From Panagrolaimus kolymaensis (lineage: Eukaryota; Nematoda; Chromadorea; Rhabditida; Panagrolaimidae), in assembly GCA_028622995.1 (NCBI GenBank), contig JAJQJQ010000003.1:806001-870000 (forward strand): a stretch of DNA of 64,000 nucleotides, read 5' to 3'. This document shows, one piece after another, positions 1 to 12,100 of this stretch. A model generated the notes under the pieces. It saw nothing but the letters and a program-made list of their open reading frames with translations, searched no databases and was not told where the DNA came from. The translations under genes and the position numbers were made by a program. Within the stretch, counting starts at the first letter, position 1. Each line of letters opens with the position of its first letter.

Positions 1-760
1 TTGGTTCAAATGCAAGGAACCGATCCTCGTTTTGTTGCATCTGATTTCAGTCGATTGTTTAGTGTTATTATTGAAACATTTCATCCTATTGCAATCTCAA
101 AATTCTTTATTTTATTAGCTGAATATGGTGAAACGCTACGAAAACAGAATCATTTACACCCAGGATTTTACAAGCTTTCTCAAGAATTACCTTACCTCAG
201 GTTTTTTAGTTGCATCATTTTTTCTTCATTTTATCTTCTTTTTTTAGCTCATCATTCGTTGGGTTTATTAAAACGTTTAACATTGCATTATTTTATATTT
301 TTTCAACTCCTTATTATGATGTTTGTAAAGCAGTTACAAATATTGAATATCGTAGTATTCGCCCACAGGTTAACCTTCAGGTACATACAAAATAGGTTAA
401 TTTTAAGCTAACTAATAAATAACAATTTAGTCACAAAAATTGTATAAAATTATGGGTATTGCTTCATTTATTCGTTTGTTGATTGTTGCAAAACGAAAAC
501 TTGAACATTATTCTGAAGATGTGGGAAAAGCTGCTTCAGAAATTCAGGAAACTGAAGGAGAAGAAAAACGTCAGTTTAAGTTTGAATGTTCTCTCTGCTT
601 TGAGAATGTTGCACCTGTTGCAACACCATGTGGACATTCATTTTGTTGGAAATGTATTGAACGAACTAAGGAAAGCTGTGACACCATTGGTGTGCTCCAA
701 TGTCCATCATGTCGCTTCCAATTTGAGAACAATCGAGTTGTTCCTTTAATGAATTATTAG
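1..760 (+). CDS. PEX10: Peroxisome biogenesis factor 10 (PEX10), 5' partial
   Basis: RING-type E3 ligase subunit of the peroxisomal membrane, which (family knowledge) ubiquitinates the PEX5 import receptor. Exons read as <1-200, 247-380 and 431-760, joined in frame across GT-AG introns. The C-terminus carries a C3HC4 RING: CSLC, then TPCGHSFCWKC, then CPSC. It ends shortly after the RING at ..VVPLMNY, as PEX10 does. Upstream, a stretch around YKIMGIASFIRLLIV matches the segment preceding the RING in PEX10. The N-terminus aligns to about residue 70 of animal PEX10, so earlier exons lie outside the window and base 1 is not the start. AATAAA lies at about 803. The next gene starts 166 bp downstream on the same strand. 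PEX2 and PEX12 are less likely because of the RING type and its extreme C-terminal position. Confidence 0.85.
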
Positions 761-916
761 TTTACGTTGTAAATTTTTTTTATTTATTGTTTAAAGTTTA
801 TTTAATAAAGAGATTATGTTTATTAAAACTGTGTTACATATGTATTTCATTTTGTGTTTTCATCACGCTTTTAACATACCATTTTCTTCCACTTTTTTTT
901 AAACAAAAACTATATG

Positions 917-926
917 ATTTTTTTAG
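917..926 (+). promoter_or_regulatory. Probable trans-splice acceptor before WARS2
   Basis: ATTTTTTTAG ends immediately before the ATG at 927, with no room for a cis 5' exon other than the PEX10 3' end. With a 166-bp intercistronic gap and AATAAA at ~803, this is what a downstream operon gene looks like in nematodes. Which spliced leader is used cannot be seen. Confidence 0.55.
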
Positions 927-2239
927 ATGATTCTTCGAGTTGTTTCAAGATCTTTTGGATATCAATCATTTCGTAATTGTTCTTCTTCTTCTTCTCATCC
1001 ATCAGTGTTTGTATCGGGTATTCAACCAACTGGTGTGGCTCATCTTGGAAATTATTTTGGCTTTATTAAAACTTGGATTAAACTTCAAAATGTAAGCCTT
1101 TTCACATTTCCTTTAATTCACTTACAATAAAAACTTTTTTTAGGAAAATTCCACCGCATCAAAATTTTTAGCTGTTGTTGATTTACATGCAATTACTACA
1201 AGTTTGCCATCATCGAGTGTGGTATGTCATTATGACTTTTATCTTAATTTTTGATTTTTGTTTTTTAGTTAAAAGATAATATTATTAAAATGACTGCAAG
1301 TCTTTTGGCATGTGGTGTGGATCCAGAGAAAACTGTGCTGTTTCAACAAAGTCAAATACCAGAACATTGTGAACTTTCATGGATTTTGGGTTCATTACAA
1401 ACTATCACTCACCTTCAAAGACTTCCACAATACAAAGATAAATCGAAAAAGTACCGTTTTTATTTGTTTAAAGCAATTTAATGATTAATTTTCAGATACA
1501 ATAAAGGCCAAGTTCCTTTGGGTTTAGTTTCTTATCCAGTGCTTCAATCAGCTGACGTATTGCTTTACAAAGGCACTCATGTTCCTGTTGGTGAAGATCA
1601 AAGTCAACATATGCATTTATTGTCTGATCTTGCTAATAAATTCAACCTTGAATACAAAATGGAATATTTTCCTATTCCTCAAATGGTTTTGTTGCTACTA
1701 GAGTCTCTCCATGGTTTTTATCGTTTCTTTTACAGGTTAAATCTCAAGTTCCAAGAATCAAAAGCTTACGAAATCCTTTACAAAAAATGAGTAAATCAGA
1801 TCCAAGTGAATTTTCTCGAATTGATTTATCAGATGATTCTGAATTATTGCTGGCTAAAATTCGACGATCTTTATCTGATACAACATCAACTGTTAGCTAC
1901 GATTGGGATAATCGACCTGGTATTTCTAATTTGGTAAAATAAAACTATTTTTGTTGCTTTTTTAACTGCTGTATTTTTTAGATTTCAATGTACTGTGCAT
2001 TTACGGATCAATCACCAGAAGAAGTGGTTCAAAGCTGTCAAGAATTAGATACATTGGGCTTCAAAAATAAACTTTATGAAATTGCAGAAGAAACACTTGA
2101 ACCAATAAGAAAACGTTATAATGAACTTTGCAAGGATGAATCATATGTTTGGGAAGTGTTAAACAACGGTTCCGAAAAAGCTAGGAAAATCGCAAGGCAA
2201 AATTTGGATGAAATCAAAAGCATTGTTGGATTTCGTTAA
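927..2239 (+). CDS. WARS2: Mitochondrial tryptophanyl-tRNA synthetase (WARS2)
   Basis: Charges mitochondrial tRNA-Trp with tryptophan; class I synthetase. Exons 927-1091, 1144-1221, 1269-1450, 1496-1685, 1736-1933 and 1982-2239 join in frame to 356 residues, close to the usual ~360. The N-terminus has [19 protein letters not shown], where HLGN is the HIGH signature. Later come [11 protein letters not shown] and the KMSKS loop, intact only after the intron at 1686-1735 is removed ([14 protein letters not shown]). The start is the first ATG, directly preceded by ATTTTTTTAG, a likely spliced-leader acceptor. The first ~30 residues are Ser/Arg-rich, fitting a mitochondrial presequence. Bacterial-type length and signature point to the mitochondrial rather than the cytosolic enzyme. 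Confidence 0.93.
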
Positions 2240-2482
2240 TTTTTATCGTTTGTTGTTTTTATGTAGTTTAATAGGAAATAAATTATGATTTTTGATTGTT
2301 TTTTTTCGAATGCTTTGCCTAAGCAATGGATATGGTGGCATACCTCTATTGCTGATTATTTTTTTCACTATTGTGTAATCCTTTTTTGGTTTTAGAATTT
2401 TTATAAAAGTGTAAAAACAATTGCAAAATATAAAAATACAAAAATTCAAAATTGCAAAACAACAATCAAACGGTACAAAACT

Positions 2483-4156
2483 TTAAAAATCAATATCATA
2501 AGCATCACCTTCATCATCACTTCCAAAATAAAATGGTTCAGCCAACATTCCTTTTTGATCATCAATTTCTTTAACTTCTTTGGCATAATCGCGCATAAAG
2601 CGAGGTAAATGTTTAATTTTAGTTGTATTGTTCTAAATTAATTTTTGTTAAGCTTGGAGTGATTAAATAATAACATTACCAAAATGATTTGTTGAAGCGT
2701 CAATGGGCTGTAATCTTCTTTATTGTTGTAATCAACAAAGGTAATCGCGGTACCTGTTTGACCGTTTCTTCCTGTACGCCCGCAACGATGAACATAATCT
2801 GTATAATCCAATGGAAGATCATAATTGATTACATAATCGACATGAATATCAGTACCACGAGTTAATAAGTTCGTTGCAAAGAGGATTCTATCTTGACCAG
2901 AAATAAATCTTTGAAGATATTTCTCACGAACTTCTGGAGGTTGCTTACTGTAATATAATTTTATAAATATAAAACAAAAGGTTTTACAGAGAAATAAAAA
3001 TTTAACCTGTGAACCGCAATACTATCATATCCATAAACTCTAAGCCGAATAGCAAAGATATCAGCGACACAAGTGCGTTTGACAAAAACAATAACTTTTT
3101 TATCTGCCAGCTTATTCATGATAAAAAGGTAAAGTGCGTCGAATGGATGAGGAATTTCTGTAGGAGCATAATCAAGCATGGTTGTTTTACCAATAGAAGT
3201 TCCATAGATTTTTGAATCTTTATGTGTATCCACCTGCCAAAAATATTGTTTGACTGATGATGAAACTGCGTTAGCTTTGCCATGAGAGAAAGCATATAAA
3301 TTATCTGTATCAAGGTATTCCTCAATAGCAGCATTAGCTGTAGCAGTAAAAAGCATTGAAGTAATTGGCTAAAAAGAAGAATTTGATTGGGAAAAAAAGT
3401 GATAAAATTTACATTTTCTGGTGCAATATTTTGATAGATTTCCAAGAATTTGCATTCTTCAAACAATTTATCTGCTTCATCGATAACAAGATACTTCAAA
3501 CCATCGAGAGAAATGTTAACATAGCGCCGATCGTAATGATAAAAATGACTTGAAAATCTTCCAACAGTACAAATTCCAATATCAAAGTAAGAATCTTTCA
3601 GAGGTGCTTGACCACCAGCAATAAGTCGAATTTGAACGTTTGTTCCTTTGATAAGTTTCAAAGCTGTTTGGTAAATGTTAATTGCCAAAGAAGTTGAGTG
3701 AGCAAAGATCAAGACCAATGGAGTTCGACGTTTTTGTATTGGATTTTCTTCAATTCGGTTTAAGCATTTTTGAATCATAGGAACAAGGAAAGCATGAGTT
3801 TTACCAGAACCAGTGCTGCTTACACCAAGAAAATCAGGTTCAGCATATGCACAGATTGGTGGTGAAAAAAATGAAGCCATAACTGTCGCAATTTGAATTG
3901 GCCGCATTTCAACTACCTTCATTTTGTCAAGATTATCAATGAGTTGAGGATCCAAGATGCCATAACCAGATTTTGGAGCTCGAGATGGAGTAGGTTTTGC
4001 GAAGTGGCGGAAGCATACAGGTTCATTTTTATCCGTGTATATTGCGAGTGGTCTACGGCAATAAGAAAATTTGGCTTCAATTGAACCATAATCAAAATCG
4101 CTGCCTTCTTCAACACCAACAAAATTAACAGCAATAGATCGCTTCATCGAATGCAT
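2483..4156 (-). CDS. Divergent DEAD-box RNA helicase
   Basis: ATP-dependent RNA helicase. Exons on the minus strand are 4156-3413, 3368-3007, 2947-2680 and 2632-2483, giving 507 residues. Motif I is STGSGKT, motif II is DEAD (LVIDEADKLF), motif III reads FTATA where SAT is usual, motif V is TRGTDI and motif VI is HRCGRTGR. The Q-motif area is reduced to MRPIQ. Overall order resembles the DDX3/DDX4 (Belle/Vasa) branch, but there is no RGG or zinc-knuckle N-terminus and several motif positions differ, so I do not assign an orthologue. The C-terminus is acidic (GSDDEGDAYDIDF). The ATG is directly preceded by TTATTTACAG, a plausible trans-splice acceptor. The gene is convergent with WARS2 (243 bp between stops). 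Confidence 0.85.
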
Positions 4157-4834
4157 CTGTAAATAAATATTTTATAAGTAAAGGCAATATTTATTGAAAA
4201 CACTCGAAGATTGTTATTAAAAACGCTAGTATAAAAAGCAGTATGATATTTTTTAGAAACATGCGGAATTTATAACGTTTTTATTCAAATTTAGGAAGAA
4301 GAGCAAAAAAGAAAATTTTTTCATACAGTAAGATAATAGAGAGCGAGCGGGACTCCGGCGCATTCGTTACACAATAATTTGAAGCTACAATGGCGAGAAA
4401 TAAAAAAATTACATAATTTAACTATGCCGCATATATGGTTTGATAATTAATTAAAAATAAAAGTGCTAATGATAATTAATCTTGTTACTTTAAAATTTTC
4501 TTCGACATAAATTAATTTTCATTTTAACGGAAATGGTTGAATTGTAATTCTGGGAGTTAGAATTTTTAATGTATCATAAAACATAAAATCTCTTAATTTA
4601 TTTTTAAAGTTTCAAAGATGATTTATGTGTTTTTAGTTTTCAGCCTTCGTGTGTTTGCAATGAATCTTAATAAATGCTTCATCATTAAACAGATTTTTTT
4701 AATGATTCACTATTAATTGGATTAACAAAAAACTAGAAATTCTCTTATAACTGTTAAATTCATAATTACAAGTTTTCGTTATTGCTTTGTATCACTTCTT
4801 TATTTATAAAACCAAAATTATTTTTATTATTTAT
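4157..4834. other. Intergenic region, helicase 5' to Shaw 3'
   Basis: AT-rich DNA without coding potential on either strand. It must hold the promoter of the DEAD-box gene (minus strand) and the 3' end of the last Shaw module; TAA-rich AATAAA-like sequence follows the Shaw stop at 4835. A GC-richer patch at about 4340-4380 (gagcgagcgggactccggcg) stands out but I recognise nothing in it. Confidence 0.5.
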
Positions 4835-6144
4835 TTATAACATTTTTGTACATTTTGCTGATTTATGAATATGAGTTCCATGAAGACTTGATTGGCTGTT
4901 TTGTCGACTATTTTTATCAATTTTCGGTGAAACAACAAAAAGTGAAGGTGGTGTTCCAAAATTTCCTAAATTTGAATTTCTTGTTGGTGGAGAAGAAATA
5001 TTTGCTGTTGCTGCATTTGCAAAAGCCAGGGGCGCTGTTTGACGATTTGTTATTGTACTCAGCAAAGTCGCAGTAGTTGAACGACCGACAATGGGTTTAA
5101 TTTCATGTGGTTGGAGAATTCGTCGTTTTTGTCGAGGAAGTTTAGCTCTGGCTTTTGCATGAGAATAAAACATTGCAAAATTTGATACAATTACAGGAAC
5201 GGGTAATGCAATGGTCAAGACACCCATGAGAGCACAAAATGCTCCGACAATCATACCGAGATGAGTTTGAGGTATCTAAAGAAGAGTTTATTAAATATCA
5301 AAAAGAGATGGCGAGGTTAATTTCTCACCATATCGCCGAAGCCAATTGTGGTTATAGTAATTAGAGACCACCTGAAAATTACTTTTTTTTTTGAAATTTT
5401 GATTTTTTTATATAAAGAATTAAAGATAGTCTTCATTTCCAACTTACCATAATCCTATTGGAATCGATTCAAATTGATTATGAGGATTATGTCCAATTCT
5501 TTCAGCGTAATAAACCAGGGAGGCAAACATAATTATTCCAAGTAGCACAAAAAATACAAGCAATAAAAGTTCCTAAAAATACAATTTATTATTATTTTTT
5601 TTTTTTGCATCGTCGCTAACTCTCATGGAAGCTTTAAAAGTTTGAATTAAAATTTTTAAACCCAATGAATGTTGAGTTAATTTAAATAAACGAAGAATTC
5701 GAACGATGGAAAAAAATTCAAAAGTATCACGATTATTTCCATCAAAAACAGTTTCAATAATCCAATCAAGATAGAAAGATACGGTTGCCATAAAATCTAT
5801 CACTGCTAATGGTTGCTTTATAAATTCTTTACGATTAGGTGTAAATAGGAATTTAACAATAAGTTCAAATGAAAACCATAAATTACATATAAGTTCCACA
5901 TAAAAGAAATGTGGATGAGCTCTAAAAATAATTATGTTTGTTCAGGTTTCAGCTAAAAGTTGCTATAATTTATAAACCTTGTTGAATTTTTAACCACATG
6001 CAAATTTAAGGGTTGTAAAGATGAATTAAAGCCAGGTAAATTTGAATATATTGTTAAATCAGGCACGCGAAAATATGGATGTGTTTTAAGACAAAAGCAT
6101 AAAATTGATATAAGAACAAAGAGGATTGAAAGAGCAGATAAAGC
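4835..6144 (-). CDS. Shaw module A: alternative S1-S6 and C-terminus
   Basis: Minus-strand exons 6144-5978, 5921-5621, 5572-5448, 5371-5329 and 5275-4835 (358 residues). In order: S1 with [16 protein letters not shown]2 ([13 protein letters not shown]); S4 reading [17 protein letters not shown] with fewer arginines than vertebrate Kv3, as in fly Shaw; S5; pore TTIGFGDM; S6 with [21 protein letters not shown]; and KLPRQKRR at the cytoplasmic end. No T1 domain and no start-like exon lie between it and module B's stop, only 370 bp away. Its first exon opens with an acceptor in phase 0, exactly what the T1 donor at 8567/8566 needs. AATAAA-like sequence follows the stop. It could be a decayed separate gene, but every exon is open. 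Confidence 0.8.
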
Positions 6145-9100
6145 CTAAAATAAATTTTTTGATTTTAAATCTATCAACACTTTGCATTTATAGTTGCTTT
6201 CATAATTCTCCGACGACTTTTAAAATAATTTCAACCCTTTTTCTTGAGGCTGGCTTTGTAAACTGTTTAACACTTTTTTATTCTGAAGCACACGGAAGCG
6301 CTGCAAAAATAAAAAATAAAAATTAAAAACTTTATAAAATTTAAAAAAAATGAAAGCAAAGAAAATAAAAAGCTGATGAAGCAAGTTTAAAAAAGTTAAA
6401 ACCCGTATAAAATTTAAAAATTTGACAACAAATTACACCACAAAAAGCAATATTTTTGTTTTACATATATTTTCACAATATTTTTACAACTTTCTATTTT
6501 CTGCTGAAAATTATTTATGTTTTAACATTTATATAGCTCATCATATTTGATGTTGATGGTATTGTTGTTGATGAGGTTGCATTTACCGTACTCACTGGTG
6601 CACTCATAGTTGTTGTATTTGTTGCACCAGTTGTACCTGTAGTGGTTCCATTAACATTTTGAGATGAAAGGGATGATGAATGATGATCACGACGATGTGA
6701 ATTTATATGGAAAAATGCTGCTATATGAGATGAAGCACTGCTAACTTTATGTGTTTGAGGCTGAACTAAACGCGTGGATGGCGTAATTTTTGCTGTTTCA
6801 TTATTTTCATCATCCGTCGGAATCATGGAATCTGATTTGCCTCGATATTTTGAATGTTTAAAGACGGATGGAGCTTTTACTTCATGAGCCTTAAAAATGA
6901 TTTATCTTTATAAATTCAAAAACCAAAAAACACAAACTTGAAGAACACGTCGACGTTTTTTCGGAAGTTTAGCTCTCGCTTGAGTATGAGAATATAAATT
7001 AGAAAAATTTGCTACTATTACGGGAACAGGTAAGGCAATAGTTAAAACACCCATTAATGCACAAAGTGAACCAACTAACATTCCAGGATATGTTTTAGGT
7101 ACCTAAAAATCCATCAATGCTTTTTTTATAGCATACTTCTTGTTTATTCTTACCATGTCACCAAATCCTACAGTACAAATAGTAATAAGTGACCACCATA
7201 AACCAGCGGGAATCGAAGTGAATTGATTATTAGGATTATTTTCAATTCTTTCCGCATAATAAACTAATGCTGCAAAAGTGACAATGGCCAATGCAACGAA
7301 AAACACTAACAATAAAAGTTCTTCAGCTGAATTCTGAAAGTATTACCTTTTTTAAATTATCTTAGAAAAATTTTTACTTTAAAAGTTTGAATAATAATTT
7401 TTAATCCAGCAAAATGTTTTGTCAATTTGAATAGTCTCAAAATACAAACAATTGACAAAAAATCAATGGTATCAGCTTGAGCTAAAAAATAAAAATACAA
7501 TTAACAAAACAAAATTATAAAATTTGCAATTCTCAAGTCTCATACCGCTATGAATTACAAGATCAGAAGTTATCCAATCAAGATAAAAGGAACCCGTTGC
7601 AACGAGATCAATCATGGTTAAAGGAGAACCGCAAAATTTTCTTAAAGATGGAGCAAATATTGTACGAGCTACAAGTTCAATAGCAAAATAAATATTACAT
7701 GCAAGATCAAGATAGAAAAAATATGGATGTGGAACGGTAGATTGTTTAAATGTAGCTATAGCACCACCATATTCATTATCATCAATCGTTTGTTTGTAAT
7801 TTGGATCATAACTAACTGAAAAAGAGAAAAAATTATATGCATCTCAATGCAAAAATTTTTTTATTAAGTGACAGCTTTTAAATTACTAAAATTATTGCAA
7901 ATTTAATAGTCTCAACTATTCGAAATTTAATTTTAAGAAAACCGGAAAATTGGTTTTAAACAAAAAAACTATAATATTATTAGTAACCTTTGGCAACCAA
8001 TTGAGCTACTAAAATTTACAATCAATCCCTAACTTTAATGCTATAACAAATAAATAAAAAGTAAATTTACCAGTAATACTCGGAATTCGAAAATTTTGAT
8101 GTGTTTTAAGTACAAATGATACTATGTTTGTAATAATAAAGAATACAGATAAAAATGATATAACCTAGAATACTTTTATATTAGTTAATTATTTTTTTAA
8201 ATCCAAAACCAAGATATCCTTTTTTTAAAGGCTAATAATAAAGACAATAATGATAATAAAAAATGACGAGATAAAAACAAAAGCCCAAAGCAACCATTTA
8301 AAAAAAATATAATGCAAAAAAAGCTATTTTAAAAATGGCTAAAAAAAGCAAATGATTAGTTTTTTTTTTTTTCTCTTTGGTTGTAGTAGAGAGAAACTCA
8401 TTCTTTTTTCTTTGTCCTTTTTTACTTGCTTTAAACCAAAGATAAAAAAAGACACCAGAAAATCTCCTTGCTTTTTTTGGATTATGTTTTTTAAGTTAAA
8501 AATGCCATGAAATTATATTGGAAATTCATTTTGACGAGAAGACTTCTGCGCTGATTAATAACACACCCTTGCATAACGAGATGACCAAGGTTCGTCAAAA
8601 ACAGCCCAAATTATAGGTTTAAGTTTTTGCCATCGAGATAATGAACCAGAAAAATAATCATCTTCCCAACCAAATTTTTTTGCAATTTCTTCTTGAGTTG
8701 GTGGATCTGAATCAAGATCAAGATTTTCTATCACTTGAAGGGTTTCTTGTGTATCACTGCAAAACTATTAAATATAATTAAAAAAATAAAGGTGAGAAAG
8801 CTATGAATTAAAAAGGATATGGAAAGTTGAGGAAATAAATTTACCGATGTGAAGTGTAAGTCATCCAACAACAAGGTTCCACTTGATTTGCATCAAGGCC
8901 CCAAAATTCAAGCTCTTCTTCAAACAATGGACCACACACATCTGAAATCAATCGTTTTTTATTTTGCTCCACAATTTTTAAACGGAATGTCTTCACCTGG
9001 AGAAACTTACTTGTTGGATAATGTAATTTTCCAGTTCGATAATAATTTAAAATCATTGAAAATACTCCAGGATGGCGATCAAAAAAATATTCATTTAGCA

Positions 9101-12100
9101 CTGGATCATAATTAGCTAAATTGGGTGTAAGCCTGCTCAGCCTTGTTGCAGGAATTTTTTTTAGTACATGCGTATATGTTTCATGCCTAATTCCTCCAAC
9201 ATTTAATATAACACGATGTTCGGAGTCCATCCAAGACTAAAAATAAATAAATAAATAAATAAATAAAGAGTCAAAGAAGAAAATAAATAAAATTTGGTTT
9301 TCAATAAAAAAGAAAAGAATAAGTAGAAACACATTAAACAAAACTGCTTCAGTGGAATATGCAAAAAGATAAAAAGCAGATTTGCTTTTCTTTTAAAAGG
9401 TCAAAAAAATATGTTAAAAATTGACTCAAGATTGAATGAACAACAAAAAAGAAAATGCTTTTTTTGGTTGTCGTCGTTGTCGTTCGACCCTCCTGAGCTT
9501 TCTTGCGTATATTTAATTCAATTTCCTACCATTGGTGACAAGAAAAGAAAAATTATATCAGAGAAAGAGCTTGAAGGAGAGGGAGAAAATATGGGAGAGA
9601 TAGATGCGGAAGTCACTCATTACTCAATTTAGTTTTTTTAACCCCCATCTTCAGGATTAAGAGAAAGTGAATAGGAAAGGGAGAAAGCAAAAGGAAAAGA
9701 CCCCGGATTGATTGCTTATAAAAAGTAAAAAAGGCACATCAAACTAAAAAAAGCAAAAAACAAAAGGATTCCAGTAAAGAAGACAAATATTTTTTTTATT
9801 ATAAAAATACAATTTTCCTTCCAATTGCCACCAAGAGGCTTTTTTACATAGAGTAAAAAAAAATACACTAATGTTTTTTTTGTTAAAAAAAAAAATTAAA
9901 TTTTAAACAATTAGAACAACAAATCGAATTTTTCTTTTTTTACTTGTGCTTCTTAAAAAAATGAGTCGCTTTTTTTGAAAAAGGCCTTCGAATATATGGG
10001 AGACAACAACAAGCAATTTTGATACTCTTGAAAAAGAAGAAAAAAACTACAAGAAAAAGATATTTTTAAAAGAGAATGTATTTATGTTAAAAAGGTTGGT
10101 AGAATAGAATTTTCATGAAACTTATAGCGACGACGATGATGACAAAGACGCCATCACCTGGGGGAAATGGGCGGTGGCACATTTATTGAGAGAAAAAAAA
10201 TGCGATTATGATGGGCGATGATGAAGTGAGAACTGAGTTTTTTTCAGCCAAAAGAAAATGGTTCCCTTAAAAGTGGAGAAGAATAAAATTCTCGAAAAAT
10301 AACTATGTCCGGCGGCACATGCGATCATTTTCATTCATAAAAAAAGGTGAGTGTAAAATAAAATATCAGACGATAGAGAGAAAAATGAGGGATATTAAAA
10401 AAACGTTTTTCTTTTCTTTTTGAATAAATGCTATATATTTTTAAAGATGCCTTTAAAAAAAGTACGAAAGAATGGAATGAGTTGAAGTTTGACAACGGAT
10501 GCGTTTTTTTGAAGAAGAAAAAAATTGAAGTTTTTTAAAAGCTTAATATTTTCACACACATGCTTTCTTTATTTAAGTGAGTGAATATGCAACAATAATG
10601 ATTGGGCGACGAAAGTAAAAAAATAATAAGATAGATCTTTTTCTTCCTTTTTGGCTTGAAGTCAGTCATCCTTCCTTCTTACTGAATTATTCAGGTGGTA
10701 GTAGTAAACTTAAAAAAGAGAGTGAAAAAAGGAACATCCGCTTAAGATGATATAAGACTCCAAAAAAAGTGAAATATGAGAGCTTTGAAAAAAATAGTTT
10801 AAAAATATGGATAAAGTTTTGGGCCATGGCTGATCATAACGTTTAATTTCCGTTTTTTTTCTTTCTCTGAAAATGAAGAAAGAGAAAGTTAACCAAAAAA
10901 TTAAATCCAAGTTAAACAAACTTTAAAATAGCGAGGCTCCATATTTTTTTTTAATTATTTAAAATTCTAAATAAAAAAAACTAATATAAAAATTAGCAAA
11001 TAACTTTGGCTTTTTTAAATCTCAAAATTAGAGAGGGAAAAAAATCTATCGCTTTTACAAGCCAACAATAAAGTGCAATTTAAAACAAGGACGCTATTAC
11101 CACAACTCACCGCAAACAACAAAAAAAGTTAGAACAAAATAACATCACAGCGCTCCTGTGGTGGCTTTGGAATGTTTTTTCATTCTTTTTTTTTTGAAGG
11201 AAGAAAAGAAAATGAACGACTTTTTAAGAAGGCATTAAAAAAATAGAGAAAAAGAACAAGGGCACAACCAAAAATAAAATTATAAACATATAATCAATGA
11301 CACCGACGACGAGGAGTCAGAAAGGAAAAAAGATGGAAGAATTAAAGCAAAAAAAAAATTCTTCCTTTTATGGCACCGATTGAAAAAAATTAGCAAAATA
11401 AATAGCATCAGTATATTATTTTTTGTTTCTTTGATGAGTAATAAAAGAATCTCTGCAAACAAAAAATCCTTGATTGACAATTTCGTTTTTTTGTTGTGTT
11501 TTTGAAACATTCAAAAAAAAAAACCAGACAGATATGTATGAAAATGGTAAAACACTCAAAATATTCGGCATCTTATTTGAAACAAAAAAGGTTAAAAAAT
11601 TAAAAGAAGATTGCTTTTCTTTGTTTTTTCTTTCAGACATCTTTGAGAAGAAGAAGAAAAAGTAAGAAAATTTTCTTCCACAAAAAAAGGATAATGCAAA
11701 ATGCAAAAAAAAGTAGTGAATGTGTTTTTGCACACTCTAAAAGTAGTTTTATTTCATGGTGGGTTTTATGCATTTCTAATTTCATTTTTTTATTTTATAT
11801 ATGTACGTACATATAAGATGATACTACTTACCGGTTTACGAGATTCCATAGACACATTATCAAGATATGCACGAGATGAAAATTTTCTTTCATATCTTGT
11901 ATTACTTCCACCGCCACCACCACCGCCGCCGCCAAATCCAAAATCCATTGATGGTTGACGACCCATTCGATCGATGGAACCTAATCGAGGTATCATTCTA
12001 TCAAAATCCCCTATTCCTCCTCCACCACTGGGTGTTGCACTGGCTTGCCTTAAAGCACTTGGGGATATCGTAATTGGATTTGAGACAAAGCTCATTGAAC

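Noticed and set aside
4835..6144. Module A as an independent K+ channel gene
   Set aside because: No T1 domain, start codon exon or promoter space upstream; the first exon begins with a phase-0 acceptor that fits the shared T1 donor.
8941..9011. Reading through 9010-8942 as a 24-residue insertion in T1
   Set aside because: The segment has GTAAGT and TTTCAG ends, and its removal restores the conserved HYPTNVCGPLF.
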